Below, in pieces: positions 1 through 13,037 of a DNA stretch of 64,000 nucleotides. Within the stretch, counting starts at the first letter, position 1, and each line of letters opens with the position of its first letter. Under the pieces are notes generated by a model. It saw nothing but the letters and a program-made list of their open reading frames with translations, was not told where the DNA came from and searched no databases. This DNA comes from Rickettsia conorii. GTDB taxonomy: Bacteria; Pseudomonadota; Alphaproteobacteria; Rickettsiales; Rickettsiaceae. The stretch is from the NCBI GenBank assembly GCA_020726135.1, contig DYTE01000004.1:1-64000 (forward strand), given 5' to 3'. The translations under genes were made by a program, and so were the position numbers.

Positions 1-34
1 TAATTTTACAGAATTTATACAGAAATTTCAAGAT

Positions 35-598
35 TTAATTTGAGAGGAGTATACCTATCATTGAACCAAATAATAATCCGCTACAATATAAAGAGATAAA
101 ATATTTAGGAAATATATAGGCAAAGATTGTTAAATAATAAGCGGTAGATGCATGGCCAGATGGGAAAGAGCAATCACCATCACATTCATATGCATTTATA
201 GCCACTTTAGAAAATATCTTATTTCCACCAAATTCAACAATATTTATTGGTCTGGCTCTTCCAATTTGAGTTTTTAATATACCATTAACTAGAATTCCAG
301 GACCTAACGATAATGTAAATAATAAATATAAAACTTGTATACAAATTAAATTTTTAATAGTTTGATATTTTATAGAATGCCATATTAATATAGAAAATAA
401 TGAAAATATAATTATAGCTACTATAATATATATTATATTAAATGTAAATTTTGCTATAAAACTATTATGATATTTGAACTCAAAACAATAATAAAATAAT
501 TTTGAGAATTTTATATCTAAAGATGGGTACAAGAATAATATTATTACTATCAAAGATAATAAAATTATGGTAATATATAATAGATTTTTTTTGATCAT
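35..598 (-). CDS. PAP2-family phosphatase, C-terminally truncated
   Basis: Integral-membrane PAP2 (type 2 phosphatidic acid phosphatase) family. The first two catalytic motifs are visible: K-x6-RP (KTQIGRARP) and PSGH (PSGHAST), with several hydrophobic segments around them. The start at 598 (MIKKNLL) is preferred over an upstream in-frame ATG at 643. The reading frame stops at 35, just after the fourth or fifth membrane helix, and the third motif (SRxxxxxHxxxD), which carries the nucleophilic histidine, is missing. I read the other two frames to the window edge and saw no HxxxD remnant. The enzyme is therefore probably inactive or a decaying gene; sequence beyond the window edge could still hold a displaced C-terminus. 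It is divergently arranged with RNase J. Confidence 0.7.
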   Translation of the reverse strand: MIKKNLLYITIILLSLIVIILFLYPSLDIKFSKLFYYCFEFKYHNSFIAKFTFNIIYIIVAIIIFSLFSILIWHSIKYQTIKNLICIQVLYLLFTLSLGPGILVNGILKTQIGRARPINIVEFGGNKIFSKVAINAYECDGDCSFPSGHASTAYYLTIFAYIFPKYFISLYCSGLLFGSMIGILLSN

Positions 599-697
599 AA
601 GTATCAAATATATAATTTTTATAAATGCAAAATAAATTTGCATTAATGTAAAATTTAACTAGTAACTAACAATTCTATCAATATAGATAATTACATC

Positions 698-2377
698 ATG
701 CAGTTCAATATAAAAGACAATAAAAATAATTTATTATTTATACCACTTGGCGGTACTAATGAAATAGGAATCAATGTTAATCTTTATCACTACAAAGGCA
801 AATATATAATGATAGATTGCGGTAGTGGATTTGCTGATGACCGTCTTCCAGGTGTAGACATGGTGATTGCCGATTTAAAATTTATTATAGATCGAAAAAA
901 AGATTTATTAGCAATTATAATTACACATGCTCATGAAGATCATATAGGAGCATTGCAATATTTGTGGCAAAGTTTAGGATGTCCAATATATGCAACTAAT
1001 TTTACAGCTAATTTTCTTAGAATTCGTTTTCAAGAATATAAATTTGCAAAAACAATTAAAATTAATGCATTACCAGAATCTGCTAAAATAAATCTAGATC
1101 CTTTCTTTTTAGAAATGATTCCATTAACTCATTCTGCTCCAGAAATGCAAGCAATTATGATAAGAACAGATGCAGGTAATATATTTCACACAGGAGATTG
1201 GAAATTAGATAATGATCCTGTTATTTGTCCAAAATCTAATATAGATAAATTAAAATCTATAGGTGATGAAGGTGTTCTTGCATTAGTGTGTGATTCAACT
1301 AATGTATTTAACGAAGGTTGGTCTGGATCAGAAGGCGTTGTGCGCAAAAGTTTAGCAGAAATAATATCAAATTGTCCTCAAATGGTTGTTGTTGCAACTT
1401 TTGCATCTAATCTCGCTCGTATGGATAGTTTAATGAATGCAGCTCGTGAAGCTGGTAGAAAAGTAATATTAACAGGTAGAAGTTTGCATAGAGTGTTTGA
1501 AGCAGCACAAGCTACAGGATATTTAAACTATAGTGATCTTGTTTATAATGAGCGTGAAATTTCTAGATTTAAGCGAGAAGAAATTCTTGTTATAGCTACA
1601 GGATGCCAAGGTGAGCCATTGGCTGCAACTTCAAAAATGGCATATAATGTTCATAATTCTATAAAATTATCTCGTGGCGATAGTGTTATATTTTCTTCAA
1701 AAATTATACCTGGTAACGAGAAAAAAATATTCTCTTTATTTAATCATCTTGTAAAGCTAGGAATAGAGGTAATTACAGAACGTGATCATTTCGTACATGT
1801 ATCAGGACATCCATCCGTTGATGAATTGAAATATTTATATTCCTTAATAAAACCACATATATTAATTCCTGTACATGGTGAACCTGTTCATATTCATGAA
1901 CATATTAAACTTGGTAAAAAGAACGATATAAAACATACTATTGAAGTTGAAAATGGTTCTGTTGCATTATTACATCCTAATGATTATAAAATTATTGGTT
2001 CTGTAGAAAATGGATATTTAGCAGTAGATGGAAATTATTTATTACCTGCTGATTCAGAAATTTTTAAAATGCGTCGACGTATGAGAGACGCAGGTATTGT
2101 TATTGTATCTTTATTTATTGATAAAAATTATAAATTACTTGCTAAGCCAATATTATCAATGCCAGGTCTTTTAGATGCATGCGAAGATAAGCAATTATTA
2201 GATTTAATTAAAAATGATATAGAGGAAATGATAGAAATTCATATAGCAAATAAAATTAGCTCAAAAATTTCAATTGAATCTATAGAAAAAATTGCAAAAT
2301 CAGCTGTAAGGAAAACTTTAAAACATGAGATGAATAAATCACCTGCTATTATAATTAATATTGAAAAATCATCTTGA
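698..2377 (+). CDS. rnj: Ribonuclease J (metallo-beta-lactamase RNase)
   Basis: RNase J, a 5'-3' exonuclease and endonuclease for mRNA turnover and rRNA maturation in the cytoplasm. The 559 residues fit the family. The metallo-beta-lactamase signature HAHEDH lies at residues 77-82, preceded by the N-terminal strand motif PLGGTNEIG. Further metal-site motifs are HTGDW in the middle and the beta-CASP elements SGHPS and PVHGEP near residues 370-400. The C-terminal 100 residues are the usual small domain. RNase J is the common form in alphaproteobacteria, including Rickettsiales. Confidence 0.93.
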   Translation: MQFNIKDNKNNLLFIPLGGTNEIGINVNLYHYKGKYIMIDCGSGFADDRLPGVDMVIADLKFIIDRKKDLLAIIITHAHEDHIGALQYLWQSLGCPIYATNFTANFLRIRFQEYKFAKTIKINALPESAKINLDPFFLEMIPLTHSAPEMQAIMIRTDAGNIFHTGDWKLDNDPVICPKSNIDKLKSIGDEGVLALVCDSTNVFNEGWSGSEGVVRKSLAEIISNCPQMVVVATFASNLARMDSLMNAAREAGRKVILTGRSLHRVFEAAQATGYLNYSDLVYNEREISRFKREEILVIATGCQGEPLAATSKMAYNVHNSIKLSRGDSVIFSSKIIPGNEKKIFSLFNHLVKLGIEVITERDHFVHVSGHPSVDELKYLYSLIKPHILIPVHGEPVHIHEHIKLGKKNDIKHTIEVENGSVALLHPNDYKIIGSVENGYLAVDGNYLLPADSEIFKMRRRMRDAGIVIVSLFIDKNYKLLAKPILSMPGLLDACEDKQLLDLIKNDIEEMIEIHIANKISSKISIESIEKIAKSAVRKTLKHEMNKSPAIIINIEKSS

Positions 2378-2661
2378 ATATAAACTATGCTGCTTATATA
2401 AAATATTTTTATCTTGAATGTTAAGTTAGCAAGGATATTTTCTCTAAATATTACAAATCGTGTCTTTATTATCACTATTATAAAAACAATATAAAAAATT
2501 TTTAAAATATAATGATAATGGACTAGATATGCATGTTTTAATATGTTATATATTTTGTAGTAATTATATGAATGGTTTGTCGCTGATTCATACAAATTAA
2601 ATTTTGATTAGATTATGTTAATTTCTAATCTTACTTAAATAAAACTTAGGAGATTAAAACT
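2378..2661. other. Intergenic region with hairpin in the leader of the beta-barrel gene
   Basis: AT-rich spacer of 284 bases between RNase J and the outer-membrane protein gene. No coding sequence is credible here. A perfect 7-base inverted repeat (GATTAGA at 2606-2612, TCTAATC at 2624-2630, 11-base loop) lies about 30 bases before the gene start, followed by a good ribosome binding site (TTAGGAG). The hairpin could shape the 5' untranslated region; this is inference. Confidence 0.4.
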
Positions 2662-3453
2662 ATGAAAAATAAATTTTTACTTGCTGCTACAAGTGCAGTT
2701 TTGTTATTTTCAGCTAATTCTTTTGCTGCAGATTTTATTGTGACACCAAAAATTGGTGCTGTATATTTCTCAGAACCTCAAGCTGTTGCTGATGCTGGTA
2801 AAAAAATTGGTGTTGCTGATTTAAAACTTCCAGAAAATTTCACAGATAAATTAAATTATTTTGCTGGACTTGAAGTAGCTTACAAAATTACAGATAATAT
2901 TAATTTGGGTGTTTCTGCTCAATATTTCTTTAGTCCTTCAATCAAACTTTCAGGAACATTTTCACAACCATTCACACCTCCAGTTGTAGCTCCATTTGAT
3001 TATAAAGCTCAACCAGTGTCAGTTGAATGGACACCAGATATTGCTACAGGTATGGTAACAGGATCAGTCGGTTATAATGTTGGTATTGCAAATATTGGTT
3101 TAGAAGCTGGTGTTGGTGTGTCAAGAATAAAACAAACTATGGTTACCTCAATTTCAATGGTTGATGTACCTGGTGTTGCTCCTAATGCAACAACATATAA
3201 AATACAAAAATCTACTTTTGTTGAAACTGATGCAGAATATACTTTAGCTTGGCAAGTTGGAGCATCTGTTGATTTTGAATTGGCTGAAGGAGTTGCTTTG
3301 AAAGTAAATGGTGGTTATATGCATTTAGGTAAAACCGCAGCTGATGCTAAAGGTAAATTGACTGTAGATTCTACAGCTGCAACTGATTCTACAATAGTTG
3401 CAAATGAATATAAAGGATTCTTTGCTGGACTTGGTGTTAAAATATCATTATAA
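2662..3453 (+). CDS. Outer-membrane beta-barrel surface protein
   Basis: The 263-residue product has a clear signal peptide (MKNKFLLAATSAVLLFSANSFA, cleavage after the SFA at about residue 22) and then alternating hydrophobic/polar strands rich in Gly, Val and Ala, ending in an aromatic-glycine-rich strand (FFAGLGVKISL). This is the pattern of a small 8-10 stranded outer-membrane barrel, as in the OmpW-like and Rickettsiales surface-antigen families; I cannot assign a specific subfamily. It has a strong Shine-Dalgarno (AGGAG about 10 bases upstream), fewer rare codons than neighbours, and is followed by a strong intrinsic terminator, all consistent with high monocistronic expression. It likely sits on the surface facing the host cytoplasm. 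Confidence 0.82.
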   Translation: MKNKFLLAATSAVLLFSANSFAADFIVTPKIGAVYFSEPQAVADAGKKIGVADLKLPENFTDKLNYFAGLEVAYKITDNINLGVSAQYFFSPSIKLSGTFSQPFTPPVVAPFDYKAQPVSVEWTPDIATGMVTGSVGYNVGIANIGLEAGVGVSRIKQTMVTSISMVDVPGVAPNATTYKIQKSTFVETDAEYTLAWQVGASVDFELAEGVALKVNGGYMHLGKTAADAKGKLTVDSTAATDSTIVANEYKGFFAGLGVKISL

Positions 3454-3483
3454 TTATATTTAATATAATTTGACATTATTTTG

Positions 3484-3520
3484 CCTCTTTTGTAGTTTTA
3501 ACTATGAAAGGGGTTTTTTT
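3484..3520 (+). terminator. Rho-independent terminator after the beta-barrel gene
   Basis: A 12-pair stem (3484-3495 with 3502-3513, including three G-U pairs) with a six-base TTTTAA loop is followed directly by seven T residues. It lies 30 bases after the stop of the outer-membrane protein gene. Confidence 0.85.
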
Positions 3521-3595
3521 ATTTTTAGATAAAAATCTTATTTAACAAATTATAAATAAAAACTCATCTTCACAAAATATCTTGAAATGGTACTT

Positions 3596-6757
<3,162 letters not shown>

Positions 6758-6776
6758 TTTGTATAATAAATAAGAT

Positions 6777-6962
6777 TTATAAAATATCACAGCGTGATTT
6801 ACAACCACAAGAATGATGTTCATCAAACTCTGGTGATGCAATAACGGCTCCAATTAAAGCTGGTGCAATAGCAAAACCATAAAAAAGACAGTATGTCAAA
6901 GCATTTTTATTTCGTTCTTTAATGTTAATATTATCTTCATCGTTTTTATTATTAAATGTCAT
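6777..6962 (-). CDS. Small hypothetical membrane protein
   Basis: A 61-residue reading frame between convergent ligA and the end of uvrA. It has a charged N-terminus, one hydrophobic segment (YCLFYGFAIAPALIGAVIA) and a cysteine-rich tail (HHSCGCKSRCDIL). No family is recognised and no clear Shine-Dalgarno precedes the ATG, so it may be spurious. It lies downstream of nothing on its own strand except uvrA, with an 84-base gap. Confidence 0.35.
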   Translation of the reverse strand: MTFNNKNDEDNINIKERNKNALTYCLFYGFAIAPALIGAVIASPEFDEHHSCGCKSRCDIL

Positions 6963-7046
6963 TTTATGTTTTTATTATTTTTAAAATTTAATTATATTAA
7001 ACCATATTTTTAAAGCATATCAAGATTTTGCTCCACTAATTTCTTG

Positions 7047-9902
7047 CTATGATAAATATTTTTTTAAGTAATGACCTGTATAACTTTCTGCGCATTGAGT
7101 AATTGCAATAGGCGTACCTTGCGCTACAATCATTCCGCCTTTACTTCCACCTTCTGGTCCAATATCTATTATATGATCAGCTGTTTTTATAACATCCATA
7201 TTATGTTCTATTACAACAACACTATTGCCCATATCAACTAATTTATGCAACACTACTAATAATTTATTAATATCATCAATATGAAGACCAGTTGTTGGTT
7301 CATCTAATATATATAATGTTTTACCAGTTGAACGTTTTGATAATTCTTTTGCAAGTTTAATTCTTTGAGCCTCTCCACCAGACAATGTGCTTGCTGGCTG
7401 ACCTATTGTAATATAGCCTATGCCTACTTCATTTAATGTAACCATTTTACTATGTATTGACGGTACTTTTTCAAAAAATTCCATAGCATCTGTAACAGTC
7501 ATATTTAAAACATCAGCTATTGATTTACCTTTATATAAAATACCTAAAGTTTCTTTATTATATCTTGTTCCATCGCATATATCACATTTTACATAAACAT
7601 CAGGTAAAAAATGCATTTCAATTTTAATGAATCCATCACCTTGACATGATTCACAGCGACCTCCTTTTACGTTGAAAGAAAAACGTCCTACTTTATATCC
7701 ACGTGCTTTTGATTCAGGTAATTCTGTAAACCAATCTCTGATCTCAGTAAATGCACCTGTGTAAGTCGCTGGATTAGATCTTGGAGTACGTCCAATTGGT
7801 GATTGATTAATATCAATAATCTTATCTATATAATCAAGACCTTCTATTGATTTATATTGATCTGGATAAATTTTTGCAGATGGTTCTAAATATTTTAGAA
7901 CTGCTTTATATAAAGTATGTATTATAAGACTAGATTTACCTCCACCAGAGACACCTGTTACAGCTGTAAAAACTCCTAATGGGATTTTTAAATTAACATT
8001 TTTTAAATTATTTGAATTAGCGCCAAAGAGTTCTATACAATATTTGCTTTTTATTTTTCTATATTTTTTTGGAACTGGAATAGATTTCTTGCCACTGAGA
8101 TATTGTCCTGTAATACTATTATCAGAATGTTTAATTTCTTCAACAGTACCTTGAGCTATTATTTCACCACCATGAATACCTGCTCCAGGACCAACATCTA
8201 TTATTTGATCGGCTTCATACATAGTATCTTCATCATGTTCTACTACAATAACAGTATTTCCAAGATCTTTAAGATGTTTTAATGTATTAATAAGACGTGT
8301 ATTATCACGCTGATGAAGTCCTATAGAAGGTTCATCTAATACATATAAGACGCCGCTTAGACCAGACCCAATTTGTGAAGCTAAACGAATACGTTGACTT
8401 TCACCACCGGACAATGTTCCTGCTTCTCTTGATAAGCTCAAATATTCTAATCCTACATTCATTAAAAATGAAATACGTTCATTAATTTCCTTTAATATGC
8501 GTTCAGCAATAGTAAATTGTTTCTGTGTTAATTTTTTATGTAAATTAAGAAACCATTCTTTAGAGGCAGAAATAGTCATAGATGAAGTTTCGCCAATATG
8601 TAAATCTGCAATTTTGACGCAAAGTGATTCTGTTTTTAATCTATAACCACTACAAATGCTACATTTATATTCGGCCTTATATTTAGATAATTCCTCTTTT
8701 ATGGCAAAATCAGCTCGAGATTCTTTTGCTTGTAAACTTGCTATAATACCTGCAAATGTTTGTTTCGTAACAGTAGATTTACTATCATTTGAATATTTAA
8801 ATTCTATTATTTCATCTCCTGAGCCATATAATAACATTTTTTTAATATATTCAGGTAAATGTAAAAATGGTGTTTTAAGTGAAAAATGATAATGATCAGC
8901 AAGTGATTTTAATGTTTCAAGAAAAGTTTTAGAAGTAATATTACCCCAGGGAGCTATAGCTCCTTGTAAAATACTTAAAGTTGGATCCGGGACTATATAT
9001 AATTCATCAAAAAATAATTCCTTTCCTAAACCCTCACAATGTTGACACGCTCCAAATGGACTATTAAATGAAAAAATCCTTGGTTCAATTTCCTCAATAT
9101 AAAAACCTGAATCAGGGCATGAGTAACGTTCTGAAAATATTATTACATCATTATTTTGATATTTATCATAAAAATTATCACCAAGTTCTATTATTTTTAC
9201 ATAAGCTAAACCATCAGACATTTTTAAAGTTGATTCTAAACTTTCTGCAACTCTATTTCCAAGATCTTCTGTTATTGATAAACGATCAACAACTATTTCT
9301 ATATTATGTTTTTTATTTTTATCAAGTTTAGGTAAATCATCAATATTACATAATACGCCATTGACAATAATTCTTTCAAATCCTTGTTGTTGAAAATTTA
9401 ATATAGTACGACGAAATTCACCTTTTTGCCCACGAATTATTGGAGCAACGATATATATTTTTGTATTTATTGGTAGACTATTCACAATTTCTACCATTTC
9501 AGAAATTGATTGACTTTTAATTGGTAAACCAGTAGTGGGTGAATAAGGAATGCCTACACGAGCATATAGGAGTCGTATATAATCATATATTTCAGTAACT
9601 GTTCCAACTGTAGATCTTGGATTTTTAGATGTAGTTTTCTGATCAATAGCTATTGCAGGAGAAAGGCCAGTGATGGATTCAACATTTGGCTTATTACGTA
9701 GATCAAGAAATTGTTTAGCATATGATGAAAGGCTTTCAACATAGCGTCTTTGACCTTCTGCATATATTGTATCAAAGGCAAGAGAAGATTTGCCAGAGCC
9801 ACTAAGACCAGTTATTACAATTAATTTATTGCGAGGAATATCTAAACTGACATTTTTTAGATTATGTTCTTTAGCACCTCTGATTTTTATATATTCTTGC
9901 AT
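7047..9902 (-). CDS. uvrA: Excinuclease ABC subunit A
   Basis: UvrA is the damage-sensing ATPase of nucleotide excision repair. The 951 residues carry both ABC ATPase halves: Walker [10 protein letters not shown] near residue 31 and GVSGGGKSS in the second half, two LSGGE signatures, and both Walker B/D-loop elements ([26 protein letters not shown]). Zinc modules are seen at [10 protein letters not shown]...C and at CESCQGDGF...CDICDG. In the first zinc module the second cysteine is serine (CPDSG), which I recall as usual for alphaproteobacteria. The gene is divergent from ssb. Mfd, the transcription-repair coupling partner of UvrA, is in the same window. Confidence 0.98.
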   Translation of the reverse strand: MQEYIKIRGAKEHNLKNVSLDIPRNKLIVITGLSGSGKSSLAFDTIYAEGQRRYVESLSSYAKQFLDLRNKPNVESITGLSPAIAIDQKTTSKNPRSTVGTVTEIYDYIRLLYARVGIPYSPTTGLPIKSQSISEMVEIVNSLPINTKIYIVAPIIRGQKGEFRRTILNFQQQGFERIIVNGVLCNIDDLPKLDKNKKHNIEIVVDRLSITEDLGNRVAESLESTLKMSDGLAYVKIIELGDNFYDKYQNNDVIIFSERYSCPDSGFYIEEIEPRIFSFNSPFGACQHCEGLGKELFFDELYIVPDPTLSILQGAIAPWGNITSKTFLETLKSLADHYHFSLKTPFLHLPEYIKKMLLYGSGDEIIEFKYSNDSKSTVTKQTFAGIIASLQAKESRADFAIKEELSKYKAEYKCSICSGYRLKTESLCVKIADLHIGETSSMTISASKEWFLNLHKKLTQKQFTIAERILKEINERISFLMNVGLEYLSLSREAGTLSGGESQRIRLASQIGSGLSGVLYVLDEPSIGLHQRDNTRLINTLKHLKDLGNTVIVVEHDEDTMYEADQIIDVGPGAGIHGGEIIAQGTVEEIKHSDNSITGQYLSGKKSIPVPKKYRKIKSKYCIELFGANSNNLKNVNLKIPLGVFTAVTGVSGGGKSSLIIHTLYKAVLKYLEPSAKIYPDQYKSIEGLDYIDKIIDINQSPIGRTPRSNPATYTGAFTEIRDWFTELPESKARGYKVGRFSFNVKGGRCESCQGDGFIKIEMHFLPDVYVKCDICDGTRYNKETLGILYKGKSIADVLNMTVTDAMEFFEKVPSIHSKMVTLNEVGIGYITIGQPASTLSGGEAQRIKLAKELSKRSTGKTLYILDEPTTGLHIDDINKLLVVLHKLVDMGNSVVVIEHNMDVIKTADHIIDIGPEGGSKGGMIVAQGTPIAITQCAESYTGHYLKKYLS

Positions 9903-10011
9903 AATGTGAAAATAATTGATGAAACAAAAAAATATATTCTTATACTATTATTCTTTTATAAAAATAACTAGTAATTTATTTTATTAAAAACAACTAGTAT
10001 TATATTTTTTT

Positions 10012-10039
10012 TTGACATATGATTGCAATATATTATTAA
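10012..10039 (+). promoter_or_regulatory. Candidate sigma-70 promoter for ssb
   Basis: TTGACA at 10012-10017 and TATTAA at 10034-10039 with a 16-base spacer, inside the uvrA/ssb divergent gap. The ssb ATG follows at 10056, so the leader would be very short. A direct repeat AACTAGTA occurs at about 9967 and 9992 just upstream. Confidence 0.5.
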
Positions 10040-10055
10040 AAAACCGGTTAAAATT

Positions 10056-10517
10056 ATGGCAATTAGTTTAAATAAAGTGACACTTATAGGACATGTAGGA
10101 AATTTACCAGAAATACGTAGCACATCTGAAGGGAAAGAAATAGCAAATTTTAGTTTGGCAACTAGTGAATCTTGGAAGGATAAAATATCTGGAGAGAAGA
10201 AAGAAAAAACAGAATGGCATAAAATTGTTGTATTTTCTGAAGGGCTTGTTTCTATTGTAAAAAATTATGTAAAAAAAGGTAGTAAAATTTATATTGAGGG
10301 TTCACTTCATACAAGAAAATGGGTGGATAATAATAATATTGAGAAATATACTACAGAAATTATATTACAAAATTATAATTCAAATATGATTTTGCTAGAT
10401 AATAAATCAGAAAATACTAATATCACTAATAGTTCTATACAAAAAAATGATATAGAGAAAAAACCAAAAGATAATAATGTAAATTACAGTGATTTGGATG
10501 ACGAAATACCTTTCTAA
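10056..10517 (+). CDS. ssb: Single-stranded DNA-binding protein
   Basis: SSB coats single-stranded DNA in replication, recombination and repair and recruits partner proteins through its C-terminal tip. The product of 153 residues begins MAISLNKVTLIGHVG, the classical OB-fold start, with ATSESWKDKISGEKKEKTEWH in the core, a disordered Asn/Lys-rich linker, and the acidic tip DLDDEIPF. A longer in-frame start (TTG at 10023) would add 11 residues not seen in the family, so ATG 10056 is preferred. Confidence 0.96.
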   Translation: MAISLNKVTLIGHVGNLPEIRSTSEGKEIANFSLATSESWKDKISGEKKEKTEWHKIVVFSEGLVSIVKNYVKKGSKIYIEGSLHTRKWVDNNNIEKYTTEIILQNYNSNMILLDNKSENTNITNSSIQKNDIEKKPKDNNVNYSDLDDEIPF

Positions 10518-11349
10518 ATATATTTTTATTATATTTTTCTTTCTTAGTTCATGCTCAAGCTTACTTACAGTAAAAGAGAGGAGAATTAAGGCAGATGAAG
10601 TAGCAATAAATAGAAATTTTGAAAAACATCTGGTTAATGGTGGAGATTTTACTTTAACAACATATCAGAAAATTACTAATCCGCAGGATGATTATGTATT
10701 TTACTTGGAGGGGGATGGAACTATTGTGTATAATAATATTATCACGAATGATCCAACTCCAAGAGAAACTATGCTATTAAATCTGGCAACTATTGATGAG
10801 CGTTCAAATGTTGTTTATATAGCAAGACCATGTCAATATACAGAGATAGAGAATAATGATACATGCAAAAATTCAAAATATTGGACTTCTCATAGAATGT
10901 CAGAAGAAGTAATTGCATCGGTTAATGAAGTCATTAATAAAATATCTGTAAATCACAAAATTAGTCTAATTGGATTTTCAGGTGGTGGTGGTGTCGCTAT
11001 ATTAGTTGCTGCTCGTAATCCAAATGTTAAAAATATTATAACAATTGCTGGAAATCTAGACCATGTTGCTTTTACTGAGAATTTAAATTTAACAAATACT
11101 ATGTTTGGCTCATTAAATCCAATTGACTATATAGAATTTACAAAACATATACCGCAAATTCATTTATCTGGTGGTATGGACAAAAGAGTTCCTAGTTTTA
11201 TAGCAAAAAAATTTGTTCAGACTAGTAATTCAACAAAAATTATACATAAAATTTATAAAGACAATAGCCATATGAAAGGATGGGATAAAATATGGCATGA
11301 AATATATGATTTTGATAAAAATTTTGATATAATGTCTAAAAATATATAG
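10498..11349 (+). CDS. Alpha/beta-hydrolase fold putative lipoprotein
   Basis: The 283-residue product has a signal sequence ending in a lipobox (FFFLSSCSS, lipidated Cys at about residue 19), then an alpha/beta-hydrolase core: the nucleophile elbow GFSGGG (SLIGFSGGGGVAIL), an upstream strand-loop FYLEGDG, and a late catalytic His in DNSHMKGW. Substrate is unknown; esterases or lipases of this type are common in Rickettsiales. The ATG at 10498 overlaps the ssb stop by 20 bases. The gene ends 13 bases from the convergent DUF2125-like gene. Confidence 0.7.
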   Translation: MTKYLSKYIFIIFFFLSSCSSLLTVKERRIKADEVAINRNFEKHLVNGGDFTLTTYQKITNPQDDYVFYLEGDGTIVYNNIITNDPTPRETMLLNLATIDERSNVVYIARPCQYTEIENNDTCKNSKYWTSHRMSEEVIASVNEVINKISVNHKISLIGFSGGGGVAILVAARNPNVKNIITIAGNLDHVAFTENLNLTNTMFGSLNPIDYIEFTKHIPQIHLSGGMDKRVPSFIAKKFVQTSNSTKIIHKIYKDNSHMKGWDKIWHEIYDFDKNFDIMSKNI

Positions 11350-11362
11350 TAAATTTATCAAG

Positions 11363-13036
11363 CTAGTTATTATCTTTGTTCAAAAAATTATCATATATTT
11401 CAAAAATTTCATTTCCGTAAAAACTACATTCAGGTATAAGATTTTTTATAGAATCTATATTCTGTAATTCTTTATGATATTTGCTAGTAGCAAATTTAAA
11501 TAATGAAATACAATATAAATTTGGGAGATTCGAGATATTATTAATAGACCCAAATTTACTATTTTGCAAATTATAGATCAAAATATCATAATTAAATGAC
11601 ATATCAGTGCCTGTTGATGCTGAATTATCTGAAATAGATTTTAAGAAATGCTCTAATCCTTCAATATGAACATCTTTACTTTCATCTGAATAATTTTTAA
11701 ATTTACCTAGATTAAAGAAATAACCAGCAAAAATATTAAAAAAGTCATGATAATTGGAAATTAATAAATCCCCTTTTATACTAGATGTTGGACCAAAGCC
11801 TATTTGTTGAGCATTAATATCATCTATATTAGCTTTAGTAACAAGATGAAAACCAACATTATTATCAGATAATATATTAAAATTATTTATGGCAAAACGT
11901 TTTAATGATTGGTTTTGAGTAATCATGTCAAAATCTAAAGATATGTTATATTTATTACTTTCTATCTTATATTGAGAAAATTTTTCTTTATTATCTTTTA
12001 TATAGTCTAACTCATGTAGAAAAATTTTATTTTGTGCAATCGGTTGTTTTGTTGTCTCTAAGAATTTAACAATTTGTAATAATTGATCGATAAAACCATC
12101 TTTTAATATAAATTCTGAATTAATTTTAAGAAATAATGCATTTTGATTATTTTCAAAATTATCAGCTTTATAAAAAATATTTGATTTACTAATTACATTA
12201 TCTGTATTAGTCGAAGCATAAATCGTAATTTCTATATTTTTAATAATATCAAGAAAATTTTGAATATTATTACCAAATTTAAAATCAAACAAATATGTAA
12301 ATTTTCCATTAAATGGAGATGTTGGCCTAAATAATAAAATTCCTGGTTTAACTATTTTTGTTAACATTTTGGTTTTTGTAACATTGTTACTATATTCAAG
12401 ATGTATATTCTTTGGAGGAATTTTAGTAAATTCAGCAAAATTATTATAATAGCTAGATTTTGAAAATGAGAATAAAGATTTAGTATCTTCTTCTCTATAT
12501 AATAATTCATTATCTACTAAATCATAAATTTCAAAAATATTTGAATTAAATTCAATAGAATCAACAAAATTAATTAACTCGATGGGATTACTAATATTTT
12601 GTAATTTATTTAAGTCCTTTAATGATAGATCTATATGAATTTTTAAATTAGAATCATTTTTAAACTTACCTCCAAAACCGGACTCCAATGGTTTATATTG
12701 GCTTATAACATCACCATTATGAGATATTTCAATAAATTTACCAAATATATTATACAATATATGTATATCTGAATTAAAAATTATTTGAGTTGTTGTACTA
12801 TTTTCCTGCCACCCAGAAATTTTAAAACCAAATTTAAATGGAAAACCATAAGGACTAATTTGCAAAAATTTACACCAATATTCTTCTTCATTTGAAGAAT
12901 TAATATTAAATATTTTATCAGAAAATTGTTTATTTAAATTATTACTGATATTATATGCATAATAAAACCAAGCAAAGCTATATAGTGAGAAAACAACAGA
13001 TAAAAAAATAGAAAAGTAGATTAATTTTTTTTTCAT
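11363..13036 (-). CDS. DUF2125-like membrane-anchored protein
   Basis: The 557-residue product has one N-terminal membrane helix (LIYFSIFLSVVFSLYSFAWFYYAY) and a long beta-rich periplasmic part. The element WCKFLQISPYGFPFKFGFKISGW, the G(F/Y)P motif soon after the anchor, resembles the alphaproteobacterial family DUF2125. Its function is unknown. It starts one base after the Tlc-1 stop, so the two are probably co-transcribed. The family call is from memory and moderate. Confidence 0.6.
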   Translation of the reverse strand: MKKKLIYFSIFLSVVFSLYSFAWFYYAYNISNNLNKQFSDKIFNINSSNEEEYWCKFLQISPYGFPFKFGFKISGWQENSTTTQIIFNSDIHILYNIFGKFIEISHNGDVISQYKPLESGFGGKFKNDSNLKIHIDLSLKDLNKLQNISNPIELINFVDSIEFNSNIFEIYDLVDNELLYREEDTKSLFSFSKSSYYNNFAEFTKIPPKNIHLEYSNNVTKTKMLTKIVKPGILLFRPTSPFNGKFTYLFDFKFGNNIQNFLDIIKNIEITIYASTNTDNVISKSNIFYKADNFENNQNALFLKINSEFILKDGFIDQLLQIVKFLETTKQPIAQNKIFLHELDYIKDNKEKFSQYKIESNKYNISLDFDMITQNQSLKRFAINNFNILSDNNVGFHLVTKANIDDINAQQIGFGPTSSIKGDLLISNYHDFFNIFAGYFFNLGKFKNYSDESKDVHIEGLEHFLKSISDNSASTGTDMSFNYDILIYNLQNSKFGSINNISNLPNLYCISLFKFATSKYHKELQNIDSIKNLIPECSFYGNEIFEIYDNFLNKDNN

Positions 13037-13037
13037 T

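Noticed and set aside
2239-2595. 118-codon minus-strand frame at the end of RNase J
   Set aside because: It overlaps the RNase J C-terminus, has low-complexity Ile/Phe/Tyr composition and no family or ribosome binding site.
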